64,000 bases of DNA from CAZGXI01 sp964529715 (GTDB lineage Bacteria > Chloroflexota > Anaerolineae > Aggregatilineales > Ch27): positions 111,579 through 175,578 of the forward strand of contig CAZGXI010000004.1 of the NCBI GenBank assembly GCA_964529715.1. Direction: 5' to 3'. The notes below the pieces were generated by a model. The model saw only the letters and a list, made by a program, of their open reading frames with translations. It was not told where the DNA came from and searched no databases. This document shows positions 7,825 through 15,130 of the stretch, piece after piece. Each line of letters opens with the position of its first letter. Positions within the stretch are counted from its first letter, which is position 1. Made by a program: the position numbers and the translations under genes.

Positions 7825-9137
7825 AGGCGGGCGACCTCCTCTGGCAACAGTTCGTAGTCGTAGAAGGTCCGGTAGAAGGACTGCGTTTCGGCGGCGCAGT
7901 CGAAGGCTATCAGGTCAGGATGCAGCGTATGTGCCATCCACAAAAGTCCCAACGCCGAGTCCGGGCCGGGGGTGTCCCAGGGGGCCACCAGCTTGGGCAG
8001 ATCGTAGACGGCTCCATCCTGCACGGCACGGAGCGCCTGATATTCCTGGCTCTCCAGAAGTGTTTCGCGGGTGACATCGCCGTAACCCGGCAGGAAGATC
8101 ATGTCCGGGTCCCAGGTAACGATCTGTTCCAGGTTCACGTCGTTCCAGAAACCGGTCAGTTCGCCGCTGGCCGAAACGCCCCCGGCAGCCTCGATCATGT
8201 CCGACTGGTACATGTCGCCGCTGGCAACACGCAGCAGGTCTGAGCCGTGAAACAGCACGTTCGGGCGGTCCTCCTCGGCGATGGTTTCGGTTTGTTCGGT
8301 CACGCGCGCGTAGATTTCGTCGTAATACGCGATCCAGGCTTCGGCGCGGGCCAGGGCGTTCGGGCCGAGCATTTGGCCGTAAAGCAGCATCGCGTCCTGA
8401 ACCTGCTCCGGGGTCTCGATCTCGACCAGGAACAGCGGGAACTGCATCTCACGCACCTGGTCGGCCCAGGAGGCGCGGGCGCTGGACACGATCAGGTCAG
8501 GGTCCAGCGTGGCGACGGCCTCGATGTTGATAGCGCGCTGGGTGGCCTCGTAGCTGGTGATGGTGTCGAAGTCCGGATCGATGCGACGCATGGTGTCTGC
8601 CGCCGGGCCGTTGGCTCCCAGGAAGGACGCCATGACGATGCGGTCACCTGCGCCCAGAGCATAAAAGTAGTAGGTGGTCGGCCCATAGGCGCTCACGACG
8701 GCGCGCACCGGCTGGGGCACTTCCACCTCGGCGCCAGTCGAGTCGGTCAGTGTGACCGATTCCGGCAGCAACCCTTCACCGATCAACACTTCCTGGCCGT
8801 CCGGCGACACGGCGAAGTCGATGAAGGCCAGCGCCTGGGCGTTCTCGGTCAGCGGGACGAGGCCCACTTCCGGCAGGTAGTAAGCGGGCAGGCCATCATA
8901 GGCCGCTGCCAGGGCGTCGGCGTCGGCGCTGGCGAGCACGTCGGCGTTGGCTTCGACAAAAGCCGGTGCCGCGCCGTCGTAGCGCGCGGCGTAGAGAGCG
9001 GTCAGCGCCGCTTGCAGGTCAGCGTCAGCCTGAATGGTGAATGGGGCTTCTTGAGCGTAAGCGAGGGGGAGGCTAAAGGTAATCAGTAGAACAAAAGATG
9101 TCAACAGACGTGCTGTTGACCCGATCAAGCGGGACAT
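7812..9137 (-). CDS. Substrate-binding protein with ModA-like remnant fused to a BtuF/FepB-type domain
   Basis: A 441-residue exported binding protein. A signal peptide occupies residues 1-28, ending in LAYAQ. Residues 33-128 resemble the C-terminal part of ModA/type II oxyanion-binding proteins (ALAFIDFAVSPDGQEVLIG). Residues 130-441 are a BtuF/FepB-type helical-backbone domain (VASLDPDLIVSS-like segment ATLDPDLIVSSARA, later WDPDMIFLPGYG). The ATG at 9137 is chosen because it begins the signal peptide and has GGAGA 9 bases upstream; that same GGAGA is the 3' strand of the riboswitch P1 stem. Substrate is inferred to be molybdate or tungstate from the leader RNA and neighbours, not from binding residues. 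Confidence 0.8.
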   Translation of the reverse strand: MSRLIGSTARLLTSFVLLITFSLPLAYAQEAPFTIQADADLQAALTALYAARYDGAAPAFVEANADVLASADADALAAAYDGLPAYYLPEVGLVPLTENAQALAFIDFAVSPDGQEVLIGEGLLPESVTLTDSTGAEVEVPQPVRAVVSAYGPTTYYFYALGAGDRIVMASFLGANGPAADTMRRIDPDFDTITSYEATQRAINIEAVATLDPDLIVSSARASWADQVREMQFPLFLVEIETPEQVQDAMLLYGQMLGPNALARAEAWIAYYDEIYARVTEQTETIAEEDRPNVLFHGSDLLRVASGDMYQSDMIEAAGGVSASGELTGFWNDVNLEQIVTWDPDMIFLPGYGDVTRETLLESQEYQALRAVQDGAVYDLPKLVAPWDTPGPDSALGLLWMAHTLHPDLIAFDCAAETQSFYRTFYDYELLPEEVARLCGS

Positions 9138-9145
9138 TCTTGTGT

Positions 9146-9264
9146 GTCTCCTTTCCAAGCATGGGGGGCAAGGCCGTTTCCGCGCCTTACCTTTACCTGC
9201 CGTGTGGCAGGAGCGGCCCAATCACCCTGGGCAAAGAACCTGTAGGTGAGAGGGCTTCAGAGAT
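9146..9264 (-). promoter_or_regulatory. Candidate molybdenum-cofactor (Moco/Tuco) riboswitch
   Basis: Read on the minus strand, the 5' leader begins UCUCUGAAGCCCUCUCACCU and ends CAUGCUUGGAAAGGAGA. UCUCU at the 5' end pairs with GGAGA at 9151-9147 as P1. Just before the 3' end an 8-bp hairpin GGUAAGGC/GCCUUGCC is capped by a GAAA tetraloop. The order hairpin, CCCC run, CUUGGAAAGGAG closely parallels the 3' half of the E. coli moaA Moco element as I remember it. Two further hairpins (GCCCA/UGGGC and CUGCC/GGCAG) lie between. P1 includes the ribosome binding site of the binding-protein gene, which implies translational control. No covariance score was computed. Confidence 0.62.
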
Positions 9265-9274
9265 TGTCGTTTCA

Positions 9275-9303
9275 ATCATAACATGGTAATGCGCCGGATT
9301 CAA
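9275..9303 (-). promoter_or_regulatory. Sigma-70-like promoter of the riboswitch-controlled transporter operon
   Basis: On the minus strand, -35 TTGAAT (9303-9298) and -10 TATGAT (9280-9275) are separated by 17 bases. Transcription would start near 9268, only a few bases before P1 of the riboswitch, which supports both calls. Confidence 0.6.
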
Positions 9304-9314
9304 AAACTGTGATG

Positions 9315-9356
9315 ATCGTCGTATGTTTTAGGGCCAGATGTCAGGCCGACGACGAT
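9315..9356. promoter_or_regulatory. Inverted repeat between divergent Mo/W promoters
   Basis: Arms ATCGTCGT (9315-9322) and ACGACGAT (9349-9356) flank an inner GGCC...GGCC pair. The repeat lies between the -35 boxes of the divergent transporter and aldehyde oxidoreductase promoters. It could be an operator for a shared regulator, or a hairpin with no role; no ModE-type gene is in the window. Confidence 0.4.
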
Positions 9357-9366
9357 TATTTATGCA

Positions 9367-9396
9367 TTGAGTTAGTCAAAGTATCCATGCTATACT
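9367..9396 (+). promoter_or_regulatory. Promoter of the aldehyde:ferredoxin oxidoreductase gene
   Basis: -35 TTGAGT (9367-9372) and -10 TATACT (9391-9396) with an 18-base spacer. The gene has a strong AAGGAGG site at 9437-9443, 7 bases before its ATG. Confidence 0.55.
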
Positions 9397-9450
9397 GGAA
9401 TATGCGCACCAAATTTTTACACTCGTAGGCAAAAAGAAGGAGGCAAGGCA

Positions 9451-11268
9451 ATGACCCTCGGTGGTTATGCGCACCGTGTCGGGCGGATTAACCTGACGAC
9501 GGGAGCGGTCACTTACGAGGACATTCCTGAAGAGTGGGCACGCAAGTACATCGGTGGGCGCGGCCTGGGAGTGCGCTACTGTCTCGAAGCAGGGCCGACG
9601 CTTGATCCGCTGGGGCCAGATAATCTGTTGTGCTTCATGAATGGCCCCCTGACCGGTACGCGCGCCAATATGAGCGGGCGCATGGCGATTGTTACCAAGA
9701 GTCCGCTGACTGGCACAGTGACCGACAGCCATCACGGCGGCTGGTCGGCGGCGCGGCTGCGTTGGGCCGGCTTCGACGGTCTGCTGTTCACCGGTAAAGC
9801 TGACCACCCTGTCTATGCTTATGTGACGGACGGTCGGGTCGAACTGCGTGACGCCAGTGACCTGTGGGGCAAGGGTGTCCACGAGACGATTAAAATCCTT
9901 CAAGAGCGTTACGGCAAAGATGACCTGAGTGTGATCGCCATCGGGCCGGGCGGCGAGCGCCTGGTGCGTTACGCCTGCTGGATCAACGAGGATGATCGCG
10001 CTTCTGGGCGCGGCGGCACGGGTACGGTGGGCGGCAGCAAGATGCTCAAGGCGGTGGTCATCAAGGCCAAACGCGCTTACCCCGAACCGGCCAATCCTGA
10101 GGCTTGGAAGCCTGCCCACGAGGCGGCCCTGGGATCGCTTACGGCGGACGGTGCGTTCACGCAGCCCAAGAAGGGCGGCCTGAGCGTGCTCGGCACGAAT
10201 GTGCTGATGAACCTGACCAGCGGCATCGGCGCGCTGCCGACCCGCAACGGCCAGTTGACCTCCTTCAGCGAAAAGGCCGAACGGGTCAGCGGCGAATACG
10301 TCAAGGAAAATGTTCTGGTCGATAATCCGACCTGCCATGCCTGCCCGGTGGCGTGCAAGAAAGAGGTCGAGGTCGAGTTCCAGGGCCAGAAACTGCGCAT
10401 GGAGAGCGTCGAGTACGAGCCGGCCTGGTCGTTCGGCGCGATGTGCGACAACGATGACATCGGCGCCATTGCTTGGATGATCGACCGCTGCAATGATTAC
10501 GGCATCGACGCAATTGAGACCGGTGTGGTCCTGGCTACCTACATGGAGGTCTGTCAACACGGCTGGGACGGCACCGACCCGCTCCCCTGGGGCGATACGG
10601 CTAAGATGGCGGAGATGGTCACCAAGATCGCCTTCCGCCAGGGGGTAGGCGATGTGCTGGCCGAGGGCGTGGCGCGCGTTGCAGAGCACTATGGCCACCC
10701 GGAGATCGGGATGCAGGTGCGCGGCCAGGCCATCCCGGCCTACGACCCGCGCGGCCTCAAGGGCATGGGCCTGGGCTATGCCACCAGCAATCGCGGCGCA
10801 TGCCACTTGCGCGGCTACAGCCCCGCCAGCGAGTTCGGTGTGATCTCCCTCAAGACCGACCCGCTGGATTGGGAAAGCAAGCCTGCGCTGCTCAAATTGC
10901 TGCAAGACCTGATGGCCTTCACCGACTCGTTGGATTTCTGCAAGTTCAGCACCTTCTCGGAAAGCCCGCAGATATACGTGGACCAGTACAAGGCCATGAC
11001 GGGCATCACCGAGTTCACGCCGGATGACCTGCTCAAGACGGGCGAGCGCGTGTACAACCTGGAACGCTACTACAACATGCTGGCGGGCGAGAAGCCGGGC
11101 AGCGATACTCTGCCGAAGCGTTTCCTGGAAGAACCCAGCACCATGAAGGGGTCGGCGGGGCACGTATGCGAGCTGGCGCAAATGTTGGAGAAGTACTACG
11201 AACTGCGCGGCTGGCAGGCAGGCGGTGTCGTGCCGGAAGCCAAGCTCAAGGAGCTGGCGATCCCGTAG
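9451..11268 (+). CDS. aor: Tungsten-dependent aldehyde:ferredoxin oxidoreductase
   Basis: A 605-residue cytoplasmic enzyme that oxidises aldehydes to acids with ferredoxin. The N-terminal domain carries the YIGGRGLGVRY, GPLTGT and SHHGGWSAARLRWAG segments that bind the bis-pyranopterin tungsten cofactor. The [4Fe-4S] cysteines are C295, C298 and C302 (CHACPVAC) with C497 (LDFCKF). The DPRGLKGMGLGYATSNRG segment in domain 2 is also typical. Length matches the 600-residue AOR family. It is followed by a strong terminator and faces a MoaD-like gene. The nearby transporter with a cofactor-sensing leader could supply its metal. The aldehyde substrate is unknown. Confidence 0.95.
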   Translation: MTLGGYAHRVGRINLTTGAVTYEDIPEEWARKYIGGRGLGVRYCLEAGPTLDPLGPDNLLCFMNGPLTGTRANMSGRMAIVTKSPLTGTVTDSHHGGWSAARLRWAGFDGLLFTGKADHPVYAYVTDGRVELRDASDLWGKGVHETIKILQERYGKDDLSVIAIGPGGERLVRYACWINEDDRASGRGGTGTVGGSKMLKAVVIKAKRAYPEPANPEAWKPAHEAALGSLTADGAFTQPKKGGLSVLGTNVLMNLTSGIGALPTRNGQLTSFSEKAERVSGEYVKENVLVDNPTCHACPVACKKEVEVEFQGQKLRMESVEYEPAWSFGAMCDNDDIGAIAWMIDRCNDYGIDAIETGVVLATYMEVCQHGWDGTDPLPWGDTAKMAEMVTKIAFRQGVGDVLAEGVARVAEHYGHPEIGMQVRGQAIPAYDPRGLKGMGLGYATSNRGACHLRGYSPASEFGVISLKTDPLDWESKPALLKLLQDLMAFTDSLDFCKFSTFSESPQIYVDQYKAMTGITEFTPDDLLKTGERVYNLERYYNMLAGEKPGSDTLPKRFLEEPSTMKGSAGHVCELAQMLEKYYELRGWQAGGVVPEAKLKELAIP

Positions 11269-11307
11269 CCTGACGGCGCGCCGACAGACCGATAAAACCG
11301 ACGTGGC

Positions 11308-11336
11308 AGGGGCACCTTTCGAGTGCCCCTGTTTTG
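11308..11336 (+). terminator. Terminator between convergent aor and moaD-like genes
   Basis: Perfect 8-bp stem AGGGGCAC/GTGCCCCT with a 7-base loop, followed by GTTTTGCTT. The arms resemble the CAGGGGC palindrome class seen elsewhere in the window, so this repeat class may double as a terminator. Confidence 0.8.
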
Positions 11337-11337
11337 C

Positions 11338-11613
11338 TTATCCCCCGGCTGCTGGGGGAATGAGGATCAGGTCGTCATCGGCTTCGATAGACGTGTCCAT
11401 GCCCTGGAGCCACTCGACATTCCGCCCGTTGACCAGGATGTGCACGACGCCGTTGAGCTGGCCCTGCTCATCTAGCATCTTGGCCGCGATGGGCGGGCAG
11501 ACTTCTTCGATGGCCCGCACCAGGTCGCGCACTGAACCGCGCTCAAAGGGGATGTCGAGCGTTTTCGCGCCGGCCAGGTCGCGCAGTGTGGCAAACAATT
11601 TGACCGTTCTCAT
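11338..11613 (-). CDS. MoaD/ThiS-family sulfur-carrier protein
   Basis: A 91-residue ubiquitin-like protein that starts MRTVKLFATLRDLAG and ends in the Gly-Gly tail required for thiocarboxylation (AAGG). MoaD donates sulfur to precursor Z to make molybdopterin; AOR-linked MoaD homologues are common. The ATG at 11613 is chosen because the upstream extension of 28 residues is unlike the family. It is convergent with aor and separated from it only by a terminator, which suits a role in the tungstopterin cofactor. Confidence 0.82.
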   Translation of the reverse strand: MRTVKLFATLRDLAGAKTLDIPFERGSVRDLVRAIEEVCPPIAAKMLDEQGQLNGVVHILVNGRNVEWLQGMDTSIEADDDLILIPPAAGG

Positions 11614-11712
11614 GCCGTTTCTATACCCCAATCTTGTGCCCGTTGTAGAATCTCCTGATAGAGGATTATAAAGGCGGTGGACGTTCCGGCAAGGCACAGG
11701 CGTTGTTCCGGT

Positions 11713-12240
11713 TCAGGGTAGCGTCAGGGTATGCAGCAGTAGCGGGGTCAGCCGCTCAACCAATACGTCCAGCAGATTGGGGCGCACCACCACCAGCGCC
11801 CGCTGGTATGACCCTGCGCGTAACACGTCCAATGCGCTGCGCCAGCCGCCGCCTTCGAGCAGTTCGATGGGGCCGATCTCGTCCACCAGCAGCAAGTCGC
11901 AGTCTCCTACCGCCGCCAACAGGTCCGCGCCGCGTGCCAGTGTCGCCGGATCGAAGCGCCATTTGCGCCCTGCTGCCGGGGCCGGATGGATGCGCTCCGC
12001 CAACGGCCAGCGTTCGCCGCTGATCGGATCGAGCAGATCGATGCCGATGCGCTGACCGGACGAGTCATAGCGTCCTGGCGAAAGCACGCCGCCGACACGC
12101 AAACCCGCTGCCCGTGCCGCATCGAGGGCGCGCAAGCACAGCACCGTTTTTCCTGATCCCTGCGGGCCGCTTACCAGGGTGATCGTCGCCGGGGGACAGA
12201 AGAGGGTGTCGAGGTCGAGCCGGGGGCCGTTTGACGCCAA
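11713..12240 (-). CDS. THEP1-type nucleoside-triphosphatase (NTPase_1 family)
   Basis: About 175 residues with Walker A GPQGSGKT near the N-terminus, a GGVLSPGRYDSSGQR segment and LLLVDEIGPIELLEGGGW, the Walker B region typical of NTPase_1/THEP1 proteins. The family hydrolyses NTPs in vitro; its cellular role is unclear. The TTG at 12240 is proposed as start: it follows an AAAGGA site and gives the usual family length. The longer frame reaching 12372 would include the promoter at 12304-12332, so it is unlikely. Next to the MoaD-like gene it might act in cofactor metabolism, but that is inference. Confidence 0.75.
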   Translation of the reverse strand: MASNGPRLDLDTLFCPPATITLVSGPQGSGKTVLCLRALDAARAAGLRVGGVLSPGRYDSSGQRIGIDLLDPISGERWPLAERIHPAPAAGRKWRFDPATLARGADLLAAVGDCDLLLVDEIGPIELLEGGGWRSALDVLRAGSYQRALVVVRPNLLDVLVERLTPLLLHTLTLP

Positions 12241-12303
12241 AGCTGTTTCCTTTCGGGCGAAGAACCGGGCGCTAAAAGTGCTGTTTTCGGCAAAACATAC
12301 CCA

Positions 12304-12332
12304 ATTATAAAAAACCGTTGCTAACTTCACAA
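12304..12332 (-). promoter_or_regulatory. Promoter of the THEP1-like gene
   Basis: On the minus strand, -35 TTGTGA (12332-12327) and a perfect -10 TATAAT (12309-12304) are separated by 17 bases. The start would be near 12297, which excludes translation from upstream codons. Confidence 0.6.
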
Positions 12333-12403
12333 ACACGGTTAAACTCAGGTGCGGTGCTAAACCAAATAACATACATCTGATCTGTGACGATGAGGAGGGA
12401 GGA

Positions 12404-13531
12404 ATGGCGCCGCAAAGTGAGACAGCGTCTTCGGGCTTATGGTCCTACCTTAGCAAAGTGATGATTGTCATTGTCGCCGCCTGCATTATCTTCGTCCTGG
12501 TCGGCCCTGACACCCAGGCAATACCGCTGGCGTATCTGGGGATCGCGCTGGGCGGCGTGGTGTGGATGATTCCGCTGATACGCCATGTCGCCGCGCTGTT
12601 CCGCACGCCCTCACCGCCGCAGAGGCCAAAGGTCCCTCCGGAGCAGGTTTACCTGGTGCACAGCAAGGCCGGGACCATGCTGCTGACCGCCGGCCAGGAA
12701 TTGCCGCCCGAAAGCCAGGATACGGTGGTCCAGGAACTGTGGGCCGGCAAGCCGATCAGGGTAGACATTGACCATGATACCCTGTACCCCACCCGCGATG
12801 AACAGGTGATTAGCTGCACGCTGGCGATTACTTACACCTTCAGACCCGATCTGGTTGACCAAGATATACTGCCAATCCTGAATAAGACCCTACTCGAAGA
12901 AAGCCCTCTCGAACTGATTGATGAGATCAAAAATGAATTGATGGTCTTCTTTGCAGATCGTGACCAGAAGCAAGCTATTACCCGGAGCTATCAGGACCTG
13001 CGCGGCATGGTGCAGTCCCTGTTTGATCGCTGCTGCCGGGATTATGGCCTTGTCTTGCTGCCGGATTTCAAGGGAGTGAACCTGCATATTGCTCATCCGC
13101 CCGACTATATCGATGCCTTGAAAAAATACATGATTAGCCGCTTCAATACTCCGTATGGCAATAGCTATGGTTGGGGAGGCAGTGGAGGCAGTTGGACAGG
13201 GAGCAGGGGCCGATCAGGAGGAATGGGCGGCGGAGCTGGCTGGGAAACCAGAGACGGCGGATCGGCAGGCATAGGCAAGCTTCCCAAAACACACTGGAAT
13301 GAATTCAAAAGATCAATTACGCAGTCCATCACCGACTTTGCATCGATGGGGATGCACTTTGGGGAACTGGTCGAGTATTGTTTGGTCGAGGGCGCGCGAC
13401 TGGATGACCTGCTGCAGCATGGCATCCGTTTTGACGGCGTGATGTTGAGCGAGCTTAAGCTGTATGGCGTCGATTGTCAAAGTGTGTCGAAGGATCGGAT
13501 GGTCCAGATGGGTATCCGCCTGGATCAGTAG
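12404..13531 (+). CDS. Membrane protein with a divergent SPFH/band-7-like domain
   Basis: A 375-residue protein of unknown function. Two hydrophobic segments lie at residues 18-38 and 43-62. They are followed by a region (about 80-190) with the beta-rich look of an SPFH domain (VYLVHSKAGTMLLTAGQ, then DEQVISCTLAITYTFRPD). Residues about 250-295 form a Gly/Ser-rich linker, and the last 75 residues form a separate domain (HFGELVEYCLVEGARLDD). A strong GAGGGAGG site precedes the ATG. It heads a run of three small membrane proteins of similar layout, so it may scaffold a membrane assembly. The SPFH assignment is weak. Confidence 0.6.
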   Translation: MAPQSETASSGLWSYLSKVMIVIVAACIIFVLVGPDTQAIPLAYLGIALGGVVWMIPLIRHVAALFRTPSPPQRPKVPPEQVYLVHSKAGTMLLTAGQELPPESQDTVVQELWAGKPIRVDIDHDTLYPTRDEQVISCTLAITYTFRPDLVDQDILPILNKTLLEESPLELIDEIKNELMVFFADRDQKQAITRSYQDLRGMVQSLFDRCCRDYGLVLLPDFKGVNLHIAHPPDYIDALKKYMISRFNTPYGNSYGWGGSGGSWTGSRGRSGGMGGGAGWETRDGGSAGIGKLPKTHWNEFKRSITQSITDFASMGMHFGELVEYCLVEGARLDDLLQHGIRFDGVMLSELKLYGVDCQSVSKDRMVQMGIRLDQ

Positions 13532-13563
13532 CCAGGATAGGCGGCTTTTATAAGGCGCTTGAA

Positions 13564-13590
13564 AAACCCGCAGAACGGGTTTATTATTGG
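13564..13590 (+). terminator. Terminator-like hairpin after the SPFH-like gene
   Basis: Stem AAACCCG/CGGGTTT (13564-13570 and 13576-13582) with a 5-base loop, followed by ATTATTGGTTT. The A-rich upstream and T-rich downstream flanks suggest activity in both directions. The rest of the 13532-13693 gap shows nothing further. Confidence 0.55.
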
Positions 13591-13693
13591 TTTGGGTTAT
13601 GTTACATCTTGTCGTGGCCTGTGGTGGCCTGCGTTTTGTCGGTTGTATGTCGCCTTTTTGGGGAAGACGTTATCGCTGTGAAGAGGGTGAAAC

Positions 13694-14089
13694 GTGATCA
13701 TCCCAAAGAATACCTGGACCATCGTGCGTATTTTATTGACGGTTTTTTTGTTGACCTCGGTGTTCCGTCTGGCAGGTGGCCGGGAGTGGTTGCAGGCGCT
13801 GGCGAATAATGCGCCGCAGGTCGGGCAGGCGTCGCTCATCCGGGTGGTGAATGCGCTGGTCTATGCCAGCTTGCTGGTGGCGGGGCTGACACCGCTGATC
13901 GTCTTTTTCTTTGTGAATCACCGTCTGCAGCAGCAGTGGGATGCCGCGCAGGCCCGGCTTTCTGAGGTCAAGCAGAGCTACGCCTGGCGCGCCAGGGAGC
14001 TTGCTCGCTTAGAAGAGCAGATCGCCAGACAGTGGGCGCAGTTGTACCAGTTGCACCAGCAACAGGCGGGCCGTGAGGCTGTTCGTTGA
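13694..14089 (+). CDS. Small membrane protein, two helices plus coiled coil
   Basis: A 131-residue protein of unknown family. Two hydrophobic helices (about residues 9-26 and 50-72) are followed by a charged heptad-rich tail (HRLQQQWDAAQARLSEVKQ onward) that should form a coiled coil of about 55 residues. It starts at GTG 13694 behind GAGGGTG. It overlaps the next gene by 4 bases. The same plan (two helices then coiled coil) recurs in the next two genes, which suggests they interact. Confidence 0.6.
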   Translation: MIIPKNTWTIVRILLTVFLLTSVFRLAGGREWLQALANNAPQVGQASLIRVVNALVYASLLVAGLTPLIVFFFVNHRLQQQWDAAQARLSEVKQSYAWRARELARLEEQIARQWAQLYQLHQQQAGREAVR

Positions 14090-14538
14090 GCGTGTGGAGC
14101 GGGGTGGCGAATCGTCGAGCCGCCCTTTCGTGTTTGGTATGGTTGTCTCTCCCTTTTGTTCTGTCAGGATTGGCGGTCCTGGTGTGTTTGGTGTGTTTTC
14201 TACCGTCTATTCCTGTCTCCGGCGCATTAGTGCCTGCGCCGACGATAACCCCAATCTACGTCCTGACGCCCTCCAATGGTGAAGATTCTGAAGTAGTGCA
14301 ACCATTTGCAGACATCGGCGTATGGTGGTTGATAGCGTTCGTGGTGGGTGTGTTTTCACTGATCATTGTGTCGGTGGTAGGTGTGGCTCGCTGGCGGCGG
14401 CTGCCGCGCCTGAATACCGAGATCGCCGATCTGGAAGTACAGTGCAGAGAACTTGATGGTAAAATTCGGTATGCACACAGGTCACTTGAACGGCTTAATC
14501 GGTCGATCAGTAGTATCAAGCATCGTCGTAACAGATGA
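14086..14538 (+). CDS. Small membrane protein, two helices plus coiled coil
   Basis: About 150 residues, no recognised family. Hydrophobic segments lie at about residues 15-45 and 77-100. They are separated by a short Pro/Thr-rich external loop and followed by a coiled-coil tail (RLNTEIADLEVQCRELDGK). The start is uncertain: TTG 14086 overlaps the previous stop, and GTG 14092 is an alternative. Its tight coupling with 13694-14089 implies that the two products are made together. Confidence 0.55.
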   Translation: MSVWSGVANRRAALSCLVWLSLPFVLSGLAVLVCLVCFLPSIPVSGALVPAPTITPIYVLTPSNGEDSEVVQPFADIGVWWLIAFVVGVFSLIIVSVVGVARWRRLPRLNTEIADLEVQCRELDGKIRYAHRSLERLNRSISSIKHRRNR

Positions 14539-14644
14539 GTAGAATAAAGTTAGAGTTGAGTTATAATATAGCGAGCAGTTACTTTTGGGTGATGTCTTTT
14601 CTGAATAGTTAAAATATAATGACTACAATCGATCGTTTTAAGGA

Positions 14645-15130
14645 ATGACTGCCATGCGCCATAACCTGTTGGTGGGCACCCTGGTCGTTGCTCTCCTCGT
14701 TACATTACTGGGCTTTGTCACCATCGCGGGTCTGTGTCTCAGCCTCCCCCTAGGCGATACGAACAACTCATTGGCATTGCTGTTGCCCTCTCTGGCCCTG
14801 TTGCTGATCGTGGCTGTCATCGCGGCGATCTCGGTGATTACCATCGTGTGGGGGGCTGGGATGTTGTCTACCTTTTCGTATTATCGCCGGGTGCAGCTTG
14901 CTGAGGCCCAGGTTCAGGCCAGTGAGTCCCTGATACAGGTTGAACAATGGCGCGACCGACTATGGGATGCACGTATGCAGAAAGTCTTTGTCGGTGAGAC
15001 GCTTGCTACCTCACGACCGCCGCTTCCTGCCTCCACCGCCGCACAGGTGCATACGACCACAACAAACCAGAGACGCGGTAGATCGCCCGCGTCTCTGACA
15101 TTGATTCGCAATGGCACGACATCGGATTGA
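14645..15130 (+). CDS. Small membrane protein, two helices plus coiled coil
   Basis: About 160 residues, no recognised family. Two long hydrophobic segments (about residues 8-35 and 43-75) precede an amphipathic tail (YRRVQLAEAQVQASESLIQ) and a Thr/Ser-rich C-terminus. The start is ATG 14645 or ATG 14654. The 106-base AT-rich gap upstream holds two TATAAT-like boxes (14562-14567 and 14615-14620), so this gene may have its own promoter. Topology matches its two upstream neighbours. It is convergent with htpG, with no gap between the stops. Confidence 0.55.
   Translation: MTAMRHNLLVGTLVVALLVTLLGFVTIAGLCLSLPLGDTNNSLALLLPSLALLLIVAVIAAISVITIVWGAGMLSTFSYYRRVQLAEAQVQASESLIQVEQWRDRLWDARMQKVFVGETLATSRPPLPASTAAQVHTTTTNQRRGRSPASLTLIRNGTTSD

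Noticed and set aside
9146..9264. Cobalamin or TPP riboswitch before the FecCD-type transporter
   Set aside because: The B12-box (GCCACTG) context and the TPP CTGAGA/CCTGATC pair are absent. The 3' half matches the Moco element instead.
9376..11181. 600-codon open frame on the minus strand opposite the aldehyde oxidoreductase gene
   Set aside because: It is a shadow frame created by GC-rich codon use. The protein has no recognisable motif, while the plus-strand frame has all AOR cofactor and cluster residues.
12241..12372. Upstream start for the THEP1-like protein
   Set aside because: A good promoter at 12304-12332 lies inside the extra region, so it would not be transcribed in full.
13474..13809. 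111-codon plus-strand frame bridging the SPFH-like gene and the next gene
   Set aside because: It overlaps both neighbours and runs through a terminator hairpin. There is no ribosome site at its start.
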